Assembly (NCBI RefSeq): GCF_002982115.1
Contig: NZ_CP019980.1
Span: forward strand, 3,232,001-3,296,000
DNA from: Lysinibacillus sphaericus
GTDB lineage: Bacteria; Bacillota; Bacilli; Bacillales_A; Planococcaceae
DNA length: 64,000 nt
Direction of reading: 5' to 3'
This document shows, piece after piece, positions 17,441 to 26,702 of the stretch. Both the position numbers and the translations under genes were made by a program. The number at the start of each line of letters is the position of its first letter. Within the stretch, counting starts at the first letter, position 1. Below the pieces are notes generated by a model that had not been told where the DNA came from, ran no database searches, and saw only the letters and a list, made by a program, of their open reading frames with translations.

Positions 17441-18073
17441 ATGTCAGCAACTAAAACACAATCCAATCTATATACAATTATGGAAGAGCGTAAATCCGTT
17501 CGCGTCTATGATCCAGCTTTTAAAATTCCACAAGTAGAGCTTGAAGCAATTATTCAAGAGGCTACTAGCGCTCCGTCATCTAGTAACTTGCAACCATGGA
17601 GATTCCTAGTCATTCAAGACGAAGCTGTAAAAACAGAACTACGTGCTATTGCCAATAACCAAGAACAAGTTGAAACATCTTCAGCTATTATTGCAGTGTT
17701 AGGCAATGCCGAAATGTATCAGCAAGTTGAACAAATTTACACGCAAAATGTAGCAGAAGGGCATATGGGTGAAGCACAGAAAGATTTAATGATTACGAAT
17801 ACTCTACGTACTTACCCAGCTGCACCACTTGAAGTCAGAAAAAATATTGCAACATTTGATGCAGGTCTTATCTCAATGCAACTAATGCTGATTGCAAAAG
17901 AAAAAGGTTATGATACGGTGACAATGGGCGGATTTGATAAAGAGAAATTTGCACAACGTTTTGAATTACCAGAGCATATTTTCCCTGTTGTTCTTATTGC
18001 CATCGGGAAAGCGGCAGCACCTGCTTATGGTTCATCACGTTTACCATTAAAAGACATTGCTCGTTTTATTTAA
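17441..18073 (+). CDS. Nitroreductase family protein (FMN-dependent)
   Basis: A 210-residue nitroreductase. R-K-S-V-R-V-Y-D and S-S-N-L-Q-P-W-R-F-L contact FMN in this family; a G-G-F-D motif follows later. Likely an NAD(P)H oxidoreductase for nitro compounds or quinones. The start is the ATG right after TAAGGAGG; a longer frame reaching into the promoter is unlikely. Divergent from the HxlR regulator, which suggests electrophile- or quinone-inducible expression as in the YodB/HypR systems of B. subtilis. Confidence 0.88.
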   Translation: MSATKTQSNLYTIMEERKSVRVYDPAFKIPQVELEAIIQEATSAPSSSNLQPWRFLVIQDEAVKTELRAIANNQEQVETSSAIIAVLGNAEMYQQVEQIYTQNVAEGHMGEAQKDLMITNTLRTYPAAPLEVRKNIATFDAGLISMQLMLIAKEKGYDTVTMGGFDKEKFAQRFELPEHIFPVVLIAIGKAAAPAYGSSRLPLKDIARFI

Positions 18074-18106
18074 TTCAGTAATAATCTGTTGGCTAACAGG
18101 TAAGAG

Positions 18107-18146
18107 AAAAAGTGTTAGATTGACTGCATCAATCTAACACTTTTTT
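18107..18146 (+). terminator. Rho-independent terminator with a repeated stem
   Basis: AAAAAGTGTTAGATTGA and its exact complement around a five-base loop, ending in T6. The same 17-base arms recur at 47261-47297, so the hairpin belongs to a repeat or a mobile terminator. Confidence 0.85.
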
Positions 18147-18314
18147 GCTCGTTGTATCATTTGTTTATGCATTCTAAGCAAGAGTTGTCCCTTAAACCAC
18201 TCTTCTTTTTAGTGATGTCCTAGCCTTTTCGTGTTTTCCTATAATCCCTATTTAAGTTGTTGCAAAATTCTCATTTCTTTTTTGCTATACTAGAGAAAGA
18301 AAGTAGGGATGACT

Positions 18315-19433
18315 ATGATTTATGATGTAATTATTGTGGGTGCTGGTTCAATGGGAATGGCGGCTGGTTATTATTTAGCGAAGGCAGGAAAAAACGTCCT
18401 TATGCTCGATGCTTTTGATCCACCACATGAAGAGGGCAGCCATCATGGCGAAACAAGAATTATTCGTTTTGCTTACGGTGAAGGAGCGAGTTATGTCCCT
18501 TTCGTGCTACGCGCAGGACAACTATGGAAAGAGCTTGAAGCGGAAACAAGTGAATCTTTATTTTTACAAACAGGTGTGATGAATGTTGGTCAATCAGATC
18601 ATACCTTTCTTCAAAATGTTAGAACAAGCGCGAAACTATACGATTTACCTTTAGAACAGTATACAGCCGCCGAAGCGATGGAAAAATGGCCTGGATTAGC
18701 ATTGCCTGAGGATTTAGTAGTGTGCTATGAACCAACTGCAGGTGTATTGCATGTAGAAGCCTGTATCGCTGCCTATAAAAAGTTAGCATTAGCACAAGGT
18801 GCCATTTTACATACAAATGAAAAGGTCCACGCTATTAAGACCGAAGACATTGTACAAATACATACAGAAAATGGGTTATATGAGGCAAGAAACCTCATTG
18901 TCACAGCAGGGGCTTGGGCATCGGAATTGCTCCAAACCATGAACCTTTCATATCCTATTACACCAACACGCAAAACATTTGCTTGGTTTGAAGCAGACGA
19001 ACAGCTTTATCGTGACACTACATTCCCCGCCTACTGTTTCGAATTTGCTGATTCAGCCTATTACGGTTTTCCAAGCATTCATGGGGCAGGCTTGAAACTA
19101 GGTCGCCATGATGGTGGTGAGCCTATCGACCCTAATGAGCCAATGCGTCCATTCGATAATCAGGATGCTGCTGATTTACAACATTTTCTCAATCGCTTTA
19201 TGCCACAGCATGGTGCACTTGCATTCGGCAAAACATGTAAATATTCTGTGACACCTGATGAACACTTTATCATTGATTTTTTACCTAATCATCGCAATAT
19301 TGTCATTGCTGCAGGATTTTCTGGTCATGGCTTCAAATTTAGTAGCGCAGTTGGCGAAGTATTAACAGAACTTATATTAAATGGTACAAGCAAGCAAGAT
19401 TTATCCCTTTTTCAGCTTAATCGCTTTGCCTAA
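18315..19433 (+). CDS. FAD-dependent amine oxidase, SolA/sarcosine oxidase-like
   Basis: A 372-residue DAO-family flavoprotein. The dinucleotide motif G-A-G-S-M-G-M-A-A-G-Y-Y-L-A lies at residues 10-23. The G-S-H-H-G-E-T-R-I-I-R stretch is the hallmark of monomeric sarcosine oxidase/N-methyl-L-tryptophan oxidase. Cys (K-T-C-K-Y-S near the C-terminus) fits the usual covalent FAD attachment site. It should oxidise an N-methyl amino acid to aldehyde, amine and H2O2. The second ATG is chosen because AGGG lies six bases before it and overlaps nothing. Confidence 0.85.
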   Translation: MIYDVIIVGAGSMGMAAGYYLAKAGKNVLMLDAFDPPHEEGSHHGETRIIRFAYGEGASYVPFVLRAGQLWKELEAETSESLFLQTGVMNVGQSDHTFLQNVRTSAKLYDLPLEQYTAAEAMEKWPGLALPEDLVVCYEPTAGVLHVEACIAAYKKLALAQGAILHTNEKVHAIKTEDIVQIHTENGLYEARNLIVTAGAWASELLQTMNLSYPITPTRKTFAWFEADEQLYRDTTFPAYCFEFADSAYYGFPSIHGAGLKLGRHDGGEPIDPNEPMRPFDNQDAADLQHFLNRFMPQHGALAFGKTCKYSVTPDEHFIIDFLPNHRNIVIAAGFSGHGFKFSSAVGEVLTELILNGTSKQDLSLFQLNRFA

Positions 19434-19440
19434 ATCATAA

Positions 19441-19472
19441 CAACCAAGAGAAATATTTCGTTCTCTTGGTTG
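19441..19472. terminator. Hairpin between convergent genes
   Basis: Perfect 12-base arms CAACCAAGAGAA / TTCTCTTGGTTG with an eight-base loop. The T tails are modest on both sides; it probably serves both SolA and HyuB transcripts. Confidence 0.7.
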
Positions 19473-19490
19473 CTTTATTGTTGTATAACA

Positions 19491-21470
19491 TTACATCCAA
19501 TAGGCTAACGAACGTTTTTTCATGGACGTACGATATTGTTTTGTGGAAATTGGTAACACTTGATTTGTTTTGTAATCCATAATAACGCCATAGCGACGTA
19601 CAACGTCCATTTGATTGATTTCACCTGTATTGTACATACGCTCCACTTCATAGGGGTCTGTTTCAAGCCATTGTTGACGATTTTTTCGAATATACGCTCG
19701 CTCTTTCACGGTAGCTGCCATATCAATTTCAAATGCATCAATATCACGATCAATTTCACGGATAACAACGCCATAATCAAGTTTCGCACGTTCAAGCGAA
19801 ACATATTCATCGATGACATCCTCTAAAACTGCGTTGACATCACGCTCAAGAGGGTCACCTAATCCTCCCCCGCCAGCAGATGGACGTGTAAAGGAGTCTC
19901 CCTTTTTCAATGCGACATTAGAAAAAATAGTACCCAAAAATTCCTCACCAGCTTGATTTGGATTTAAAATAGCCCCTTGTGCAATGGACGGTAAGCCTCC
20001 CATAATGCCCCACGTAATAGAACGAGAACGGTCACAACAATATGACATCACGGTGTTGTTTATATCCGTTAATAACCCACCCTTTTCAACACCACAACCA
20101 CCGCGATATTTCCCTGGACCTGCTGAATCTGTAATAATCTCATGTTTTGTCGTTAGTACAGGAGACAAGCGTTCTTGCCCTTCACACGGTTGGACACTTA
20201 AACCGACCCCAAATACAGGTGATGTCGTATTTGCGCCATCGCGATCCACACGCCCACCATGTCCTCCTGCCATCCAGTCATACCACATAAAATACCCATT
20301 ATTATTTTGTCGTTGATCGTAGCCACCAATTAACAAATACTCTAGGTTAAATGAACAAGCAATTGCACGTTCAGGCATGATGTTTGACCATAACTCAAAA
20401 CATGCATTCATTATCTTTTCAAAAGAACCTGAGCAATAGCCAGATACTGCAATAGGACTCGGAGCATTGACAACAGTATTTTCGGGCAAATGTATTTTGA
20501 CAACTCGATAGAAACCTGAATTTAATGGAATTTCCGGAAAGAATGTTTTCGTTCCTGCATAAATACCAGAAAGTGCCGAACCGAATCCAGCATTTAAAAA
20601 GCAACTTATAGCAGGGTGTGACCCACTTAAATCATAGAAAATTTCATCTTCACGAATTGTCATTTTCACATGCACTGGTATTAAGCCATCCCCTAGCTCT
20701 GGGTCCATATCAATGTAATCTACTGTTTCCCATTGTCCTTTCGGTAAGGCTTTAATCTTTGCACTCGTCAAACGTTCTACATAATTTTGTACCTCTTCAA
20801 ATGCTAATAAAACCGTATCGATACCATATTTGTTAATCATCTCATTCAATTGTTTTTCGCCAATTTTAGCCGCTTCTACTTGTGAACGTAAATCGCCAAT
20901 TCGTTCCTCGGGAATACGCATATTCATCACGATAATATTCACAACATCTGCTAAATACTGACCTTTACTATAAATGCGTACAGGGGGTATTCGTAATCCC
21001 TCTCCATAATGTTCCTTTGCTGTAATATCAAAAGAACCTGGATTAGAACCACCTACATCTGCCCAATGACCGTTTGTTTGCATCAGGGCAATCAGCTTAT
21101 CGCCATGGAAAACAGGTAGTATAACCCGAACATCGCTAAAATGCGTGCCCCCCCGATATGGATCATTTACTAAAAATACGTCACCAGGGTGAATATCATT
21201 TGCAAAATCCTCTAAAATCGCTTTCGCTGTTAGATGTAAAGTACCGACATGTACCGAAATATCTTGTGTTCCCTGCATAACTGTATTTCCTTGTGCGTCA
21301 CATAATGCACAACTAAAATCCCGATTATAAATAACAAAAGAATAGCAAGTACGCAACATTTGTTCAGCCATTTGATCGACTAAATTTACAAAGCCATTTT
21401 TCAACACTTCAAATGTTACTGGATCCAGATTTTTAATTTGATTATTTAGGAACAATCCTGTAGTACTCAT
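19491..21470 (-). CDS. Hydantoinase B/oxoprolinase family subunit (HyuB-like)
   Basis: A 659-residue protein of the HyuB family (N-methylhydantoinase B, C-terminal half of 5-oxoprolinase, caprolactamase beta, acetophenone carboxylase subunit). Diagnostic stretches include D-P-V-T-F-E-V-L-K-N near the start, N-D-P-Y-R-G-G-T-H, and G-G-G-G-L-G-D-P-L near the end. The start follows the HyuA stop by 24 bases with GGGGGAAG upstream. With HyuA it forms an ATP-dependent amidohydrolase. The transaminase and aldehyde dehydrogenase genes upstream suggest a lactam or hydantoin whose opening gives an omega- or alpha-amino acid. Confidence 0.88.
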   Translation of the reverse strand: MSTTGLFLNNQIKNLDPVTFEVLKNGFVNLVDQMAEQMLRTCYSFVIYNRDFSCALCDAQGNTVMQGTQDISVHVGTLHLTAKAILEDFANDIHPGDVFLVNDPYRGGTHFSDVRVILPVFHGDKLIALMQTNGHWADVGGSNPGSFDITAKEHYGEGLRIPPVRIYSKGQYLADVVNIIVMNMRIPEERIGDLRSQVEAAKIGEKQLNEMINKYGIDTVLLAFEEVQNYVERLTSAKIKALPKGQWETVDYIDMDPELGDGLIPVHVKMTIREDEIFYDLSGSHPAISCFLNAGFGSALSGIYAGTKTFFPEIPLNSGFYRVVKIHLPENTVVNAPSPIAVSGYCSGSFEKIMNACFELWSNIMPERAIACSFNLEYLLIGGYDQRQNNNGYFMWYDWMAGGHGGRVDRDGANTTSPVFGVGLSVQPCEGQERLSPVLTTKHEIITDSAGPGKYRGGCGVEKGGLLTDINNTVMSYCCDRSRSITWGIMGGLPSIAQGAILNPNQAGEEFLGTIFSNVALKKGDSFTRPSAGGGGLGDPLERDVNAVLEDVIDEYVSLERAKLDYGVVIREIDRDIDAFEIDMAATVKERAYIRKNRQQWLETDPYEVERMYNTGEINQMDVVRRYGVIMDYKTNQVLPISTKQYRTSMKKRSLAYWM

Positions 21471-21494
21471 AGATTACTTCCCCCTTATCATGTA

Positions 21495-23519
21495 TTAGTT
21501 CACGGTAATAATGATATTTTTATAAGCATCTACTTCAGCCGTAAATCCTGGTGGAATGACCGTCGTCGTATCTAATTGATCCACAATTGCAGGACCTTGT
21601 AATTGTGCATGCACTGGAATTTTATCGCGATAATAAACGTTTGTTTCAACATATGCCCCATCAAAATAGACAGGTCGTGTCTCTTTATAAGCATCTTGTA
21701 AGGAGCCAGTTGATTCAAATTGTGGGAAATTAGGTTTTGGCACTGTACCTATTGCAGTCACACGTAAACCGTAAATCTCAACAATCTGGTCCTTATCTGA
21801 AAATGCAAATTCTCGCTCATGTTCTTGGTGGAATGCTGCTAATACTTCCTCCAAGGAAGTGACGTAATCTGGTACCACAACCGCTAAGGAACGCCATTGT
21901 CCCTTATAGCGAAGATCCATATAATTCATCAAAGTCGATGTTTCTTCAGAAATCCCTTCTTCTTCTAATAATGCTTTCGCCTCTTTCCGTAGTGCCTGAT
22001 ATTGAATATCGAGCTCTTCGACTGATACTTCATTTGCTTTTTTTACAAACGTTTTTGAAATATCGTGGCGTACATCTACAAGTAAGCATCCCATTGCTGC
22101 TGCTACGCCCGGATGTGTAGGGATAATGACTTTCGGGATATTTAAATCTTTTGCTAAATGTGCGGCATGAAGTGGCCCTGCACCACCAAAGGCTACAAGA
22201 GCAAAATCACGTGGGTCATAGCCCCTTCGTACAGAAATTAAACGAACGGCATCACTCATATTGGCATTGGCAACTTCAATAATGGCACTCGCAGCTTCTT
22301 CAATTGTTTGATTGAAAGCTTGCGCAATTTTTGTTACAGCCTGCTGTGCCTTTCTTTTATCTAATTGCATCATCCCATCTAACAATGTCACACCAAGACG
22401 TCCTAAAACGACATTAGCGTCTGAGTTGGTTGGCTCTGTACCACCATGACCATAGCAGGCTGGACCTGGTATAGCACCAGCACTTTGCGGCCCATTTCGT
22501 AATGATCCACCTTCATCTTGCCAAGCTAAACTACCACCGCCAGCACCTATCGTTAATATTTCAATACTTGGAAATCCTATTGGATAACCATATTCAATAG
22601 ACCAATCCTTTGTAATTCGAATTTGTCCTTTGTACATCAGTGAAATATCTGTACTTGTTCCTCCCATATCCAAGCCTATCGCATTTTCAAAACCGCATAA
22701 CTTTGCTATATGTTTGCTCGCAATTGCTCCCGCAGCAATTCCTGAGCTCGCTAATCTAGCGGCATAGCGAGGCACTGTACTAGACGTCATGACACCTCCG
22801 CCAGAATGTAAAACTAAAATTTCCTCCTCATAGCCTCTTTTTTGCATTTCATTACTTAATTTACTAATATAATTGCTCATGATTGGTCCTAGAACCGCAT
22901 TAATAATCGTTGTACTCATCCGTTCATGCTCGAATATTTCAGGTAGTACTTCACTTGAAGTACATATATAAACATCTGGCAGTTCCTCAAGTAAAATCTT
23001 TTTCACTTTTGCTTCGTTTTCTCCATTCACATAAGAATTGATAAAACATATAGCAATGGATTCTGTCCCGCGACGTTTCAATTTCTTTGCTAATACCCGA
23101 ATTTCTTCCTCATCGATAGCTTGCAATACTGTTCCTTCATAATCTATTCGCTCGGTGACTTCAAAACGATCGCGGCGTTGAATATAGGGCTTTGCCGTAT
23201 CTTTGTACGTATCCCAAATATCCTCCTTTGTGCCGCGACGAATTTCTGTGACATCGCGAAATCCTTTTGTCGTAATTAGAGCGGTTTTCGGTAGCTTTCG
23301 CTCAATTAATGCATTCGTACCAACCGTCGTGCCATGAGAAAAAATTTTAATATCCTGCCCTTTCAACTCTGCCTTCTCAACGCCATTTAAAATTCCCTGT
23401 TCAGGGTTTGATGGGGTGGATGAAGTTTTTGTGACAAATATTTCTCCTGTATCTTCATTAAAAACAAACACATCTGTAAACGTTCCACCAACATCTATTG
23501 CTAAGCGAGTTTGTGCCAT
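21495..23519 (-). CDS. Hydantoinase A/oxoprolinase family subunit (HyuA-like)
   Basis: A 674-residue HyuA-family ATPase. R-L-A-I-D-V-G-G-T-F-T-D near residue 5 is the phosphate-binding loop of the ASKHA fold; G-L-D-M-G-G-T-S-T-D and G-A-G-G-G-S follow in the second half. The subunit phosphorylates the cyclic amide oxygen using ATP so that the ring can be hydrolysed with HyuB. It lies 100 bases after the aldehyde dehydrogenase, separated by a strong hairpin. Substrate cannot be told from sequence; 5-oxoproline, 2-pyrrolidinone, caprolactam and hydantoins are all used by relatives. Confidence 0.9.
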   Translation of the reverse strand: MAQTRLAIDVGGTFTDVFVFNEDTGEIFVTKTSSTPSNPEQGILNGVEKAELKGQDIKIFSHGTTVGTNALIERKLPKTALITTKGFRDVTEIRRGTKEDIWDTYKDTAKPYIQRRDRFEVTERIDYEGTVLQAIDEEEIRVLAKKLKRRGTESIAICFINSYVNGENEAKVKKILLEELPDVYICTSSEVLPEIFEHERMSTTIINAVLGPIMSNYISKLSNEMQKRGYEEEILVLHSGGGVMTSSTVPRYAARLASSGIAAGAIASKHIAKLCGFENAIGLDMGGTSTDISLMYKGQIRITKDWSIEYGYPIGFPSIEILTIGAGGGSLAWQDEGGSLRNGPQSAGAIPGPACYGHGGTEPTNSDANVVLGRLGVTLLDGMMQLDKRKAQQAVTKIAQAFNQTIEEAASAIIEVANANMSDAVRLISVRRGYDPRDFALVAFGGAGPLHAAHLAKDLNIPKVIIPTHPGVAAAMGCLLVDVRHDISKTFVKKANEVSVEELDIQYQALRKEAKALLEEEGISEETSTLMNYMDLRYKGQWRSLAVVVPDYVTSLEEVLAAFHQEHEREFAFSDKDQIVEIYGLRVTAIGTVPKPNFPQFESTGSLQDAYKETRPVYFDGAYVETNVYYRDKIPVHAQLQGPAIVDQLDTTTVIPPGFTAEVDAYKNIIITVN

Positions 23520-23598
23520 AGAGATACCTTCTTTCGTTTAATAGTGTGAAAATATGCATAACAATCTACTAACCTATAAGAAAAAACAGTCTCCCATA

Positions 23599-23624
23599 TG
23601 TAACGGGCTTTAAAGCCCATTACA
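23599..23624 (-). terminator. Intra-operon hairpin overlapping the ALDH stop
   Basis: On the minus strand TGTAATGGGCTT pairs with AAGCCCGTTACA (one G-U), containing the palindrome GGGCTTTAAAGCCC. A T6 run follows about 14 bases later. It may act as a partial terminator or RNA-stability element, lowering hyuA/hyuB relative to the upstream genes. Confidence 0.5.
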
Positions 23625-25017
23625 TTCCCTGTGTGCGGATTGTCACCGTTTTAAATGTTGTAAAAAATTCTTTTGCTGCTTGCCCTTGTTCACGTGCGCC
23701 AGTACTTGAATTTTTCATGCCGCCAAATGGCGCTTGGGGTTCAGCACCACCTGTCTCGTCGTTCACTTGAACAAGCCCCACTTCGCTACGCTGAATAAAA
23801 TCAAAAGCTTTTTGAATGTTGTTCGTATAAATAGAAGCACTTAACCCAAATTCAGAGTCGTTGGATAATCGAATTGCTTCTTCATAATCCTTTACCTTAA
23901 TCACAGCTAAAACTGGTCCAAAAATTTCATCACGCGCAATGCCCATAGCATGTGTTACATTTGTAAAAATCGTCGGGTCAATATAATAACCTTCTGATTT
24001 ACCTTGCGTCGGTCCACCACCATAGACAAGTTTGGCACCTTCTAATTTTGCTTTTTCAATGGCAGCTAAAATACTCTCATATTGACCTTTTGAGGAAACT
24101 GGACCCATTGACGTGCCGACTTTGATTTCCCTCGCTTGTTCAATTAAACATGCTAACACCTCATCATAAACTGCTTCCTCAATATAAACTCGACTAGTTG
24201 CTGTACAACGTTGTCCGGTTTGCTTCATTGCTCCTTCAATTGTTAACTTTGCAGCGAGATGAATGTCCGCATCAGCTAATATAATGGCAGCGTTTTTACC
24301 GCCTAGTTCAAGCTGAATTTTTTTCTTAGTTGATCCTGCACTATCTAAAATACTTTGCCCAACACCATTTGAACCGGTAAATGTTATTGCTTTCACTTCT
24401 GGTGCTTCAAGCAAAACTTGCCCAACTTTCGAACCGCGTCCTTGTACAACGTTTAACACATTCTTTGGTATACCTGCTTGTTCAAAGAGCTCGCCGATAA
24501 GTTTTCCCGTTAAAGCGCTTTCAATAGAAGGTTTCCAAACAACCGTATTGCCGTATACTAATGCGGGCGCAATTTTCCACAAAGGAATAGCTACTGGGAA
24601 ATTCCATGGTGTAATAGCTGCAACTACACCAAGAGGGACACGCATTGTGTACAACATTTTGCCTTCACTGGCAGACGGCAATACTTCACCTGTCGCCCGC
24701 ATTCCTTCTTGTGCAAAATAGCGCAAAATAGAAGCGCCACGTTTCACCTCCCCAATCATTTCATTTTTGGTTTTACCCATTTCGTTGGAAGCTGTTTCAG
24801 CTACTTTATCAATATTTTGTTCGAGCAAGTCTGCAGTGACACGCAATAGTTCCCCACGCACTACTGACGATGTATTTTTCCAATCTTCAAATGCTTCATT
24901 TGCCGCTGTAACGACTTCCTTTGTCTCATCCACTGTCAAAAGCTCTACTTGACCAATACATTGCGATGGTTTTGCAGGATTAAATTGCTCTCGAATTTCC
25001 CTAATGATAGTTGTCAT
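23620..25017 (-). CDS. NAD(P)-dependent aldehyde dehydrogenase (semialdehyde type)
   Basis: A 465-residue ALDH. The F-T-G-S-N-G-V-G nucleotide-binding turn, the L-E-L-G-G-K-N general-base region and the catalytic Cys in G-Q-R-C-T-A are all present, and I-T-P-W-N-F-P lies in the N-terminal half. The length matches succinate-semialdehyde and related dehydrogenases. Coming directly after the transaminase (61-base gap), it probably oxidises the semialdehyde made by that enzyme to a dicarboxylate. Confidence 0.85.
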   Translation of the reverse strand: MTTIIREIREQFNPAKPSQCIGQVELLTVDETKEVVTAANEAFEDWKNTSSVVRGELLRVTADLLEQNIDKVAETASNEMGKTKNEMIGEVKRGASILRYFAQEGMRATGEVLPSASEGKMLYTMRVPLGVVAAITPWNFPVAIPLWKIAPALVYGNTVVWKPSIESALTGKLIGELFEQAGIPKNVLNVVQGRGSKVGQVLLEAPEVKAITFTGSNGVGQSILDSAGSTKKKIQLELGGKNAAIILADADIHLAAKLTIEGAMKQTGQRCTATSRVYIEEAVYDEVLACLIEQAREIKVGTSMGPVSSKGQYESILAAIEKAKLEGAKLVYGGGPTQGKSEGYYIDPTIFTNVTHAMGIARDEIFGPVLAVIKVKDYEEAIRLSNDSEFGLSASIYTNNIQKAFDFIQRSEVGLVQVNDETGGAEPQAPFGGMKNSSTGAREQGQAAKEFFTTFKTVTIRTQGM

Positions 25018-25078
25018 AAAACCCCTCCTTGATTAAGTAACTGATTCTTCATATTAGCTCGCATTAAAGCCATACATA

Positions 25079-26407
25079 TTAATCTTTTGCAATAATCGTT
25101 TTACGCACAAATTCAAAAGTCTCATCTAGAATACGTAACATTTCGTTTAATTCTGCTTTCGATAAAATAAGTGGTGGTGCAAAAACAACTGTATCTTGCT
25201 CGTACGTGACTGTTCGTAAAATTAAGCCTCGTTTCATCGTTTCTTGAACAAATATTGGGCTAATGGCAGTCTTGAAAAGCTCGCCAGTTTCACGATTTTT
25301 AACTAGCTCAATAGCACCAAGCAAACCAATTGTTCGAACATTTCCGATAAAGCTATATTTTTCTTGAAGCGCTTTAAAACCTGTCAACATCGCTTCTCCC
25401 ATAGATGCTGCGTTTTCTATCAACATTTCCCGCTCTAGAATGTCAATGTTTTTTAAGCCTACTTGGCAAGCCAATGCATGACCACTATACGTATAACCGT
25501 GCATTAAAGTCCCTTTGGAAAGCTGGCAATATGTTTCATGAATTTTTTCCGAAATTACCACACCTCCAAGCTGTGCGTAGCCACTCGATACCCCTTTAGC
25601 AAATGACATCATATCTGGTACAACGCCATAATGCTCCATGCCAAACCATTTACCCGTACGACCGAAACCGGTAATTACTTCATCCGCTATAAATAAAATG
25701 CCGTACTCATCGCAAAGTTTACGTACTTCTTTAAAATAATCTTCTGGCGGAATATTGACTCCTCCCGCTCCTTGAATCGGCTCGGAAATAAACGCTGCTA
25801 CTGTTTCTGGACCTAGTGCTTCAATCATTTCTCGAAGATCGCGAACAGATTGATTGTAAACATAATGGAAATCAGGTGCAGGAGAGTTGGTAAAGTTACG
25901 AAATGCCTGTATACCCGTCGCATTTGTCGCTCCCATCGCCACCCCATGATAGGATTGTGTACGTGAAATAATTTTTTGACGCGCTGGCTGACCCTTTAAT
26001 AACCAGTAATGGCGAGCTAGTTTAATCGCCGTATCATTTGATTCTGATCCTCCGGAAGTAAAAAATACTGTATTTAAATCTCCTGGTGTTAAAGAGGCTA
26101 TTTTCGTTGCTAAACGAATAGCTGGTTCATTACTAAATGAAGCAAAACAAGAGCTAAATGCTAATGTTGCCATTTGTTCTTTTGCAACTTCTGCAATTTC
26201 CTCACGACCGTGTCCAACGTTTACGTTCCATAAAGAAGACATGCCATCAATATAACTTTTCCCCTCTAAATCTTTTAAATAGATGCCTTTCCCCTCTGTA
26301 AAAATAGCAGCAGGCCCTTGTGTTTGCTGTTGCTCAATCGACGTCGTTGGATGTAGAAAATGCTTTTGATCTAAAGTTTTCAATTCTTCTTTTAGTTGAA
26401 TTGTCAT
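25079..26407 (-). CDS. Class-III omega-aminotransferase (PLP)
   Basis: A 442-residue class-III aminotransferase. S-G-G-S-E-S-N-D-T-A-I-K binds PLP phosphate, F-I-A-D-E-V-I-T-G-F-G-R-T-G carries the PLP-ring Asp, and S-F-A-K-G-V-S-S-G-Y holds the Schiff-base Lys. The family uses omega-amino acids (GABA, beta-alanine, 6-aminohexanoate) or putrescine with pyruvate or 2-oxoglutarate. The ATG at 26407 is chosen: an upstream in-frame ATG lies at the expected start of the sigma-54 transcript and so could not be translated. First gene of the transaminase-ALDH-HyuA-HyuB operon. Confidence 0.85.
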   Translation of the reverse strand: MTIQLKEELKTLDQKHFLHPTTSIEQQQTQGPAAIFTEGKGIYLKDLEGKSYIDGMSSLWNVNVGHGREEIAEVAKEQMATLAFSSCFASFSNEPAIRLATKIASLTPGDLNTVFFTSGGSESNDTAIKLARHYWLLKGQPARQKIISRTQSYHGVAMGATNATGIQAFRNFTNSPAPDFHYVYNQSVRDLREMIEALGPETVAAFISEPIQGAGGVNIPPEDYFKEVRKLCDEYGILFIADEVITGFGRTGKWFGMEHYGVVPDMMSFAKGVSSGYAQLGGVVISEKIHETYCQLSKGTLMHGYTYSGHALACQVGLKNIDILEREMLIENAASMGEAMLTGFKALQEKYSFIGNVRTIGLLGAIELVKNRETGELFKTAISPIFVQETMKRGLILRTVTYEQDTVVFAPPLILSKAELNEMLRILDETFEFVRKTIIAKD

Positions 26408-26452
26408 CAATACCAGCCTCTTTTCATTAAAAGTTTTATACACTTTATTACA

Positions 26453-26469
26453 AGCAATTTTTATGCCAA
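26453..26469 (-). promoter_or_regulatory. Sigma-54 (-24/-12) promoter of the transaminase operon
   Basis: Minus strand TTGGCAT-AAAAA-TTGCT matches the sigma-54 consensus TGGCAC-N5-TTGCW. Transcription would start near 26442, giving a leader of about 35 bases. Confidence 0.85.
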
Positions 26470-26654
26470 CTACATAAAAAAAGAGACATTATTAAAAAAT
26501 GCCTCTCTAATTTATTGAATTCGTCCATCATTATTCACTATTGAGCACCTCGAACGACTTGGTAGTTTTCAGAATGTCGATATTTTTTTGCTTCAATAAA
26601 TATCTTGTTAGAAACACATACGCCTATTCAAATATCACTAGCATTTCATGCTTT

Positions 26655-26698
26655 TTTGCACTAATTATGCAAATATACAAGTAGTGATGCATAACTAC
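26655..26698. promoter_or_regulatory. Candidate enhancer (UAS) sites for the sigma-54 activator
   Basis: TTTGCA-N7-TGCAAA (26655-26673) and GTAGT-N8-ACTAC (26681-26698, with ATGCAT inside) lie about 190-230 bases upstream of the -24/-12 promoter, just after the activator gene's stop. Similar TGCA-bearing palindromes precede the second sigma-54 promoter. Confidence 0.4.
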
Positions 26699-26702
26699 AT
26701 CG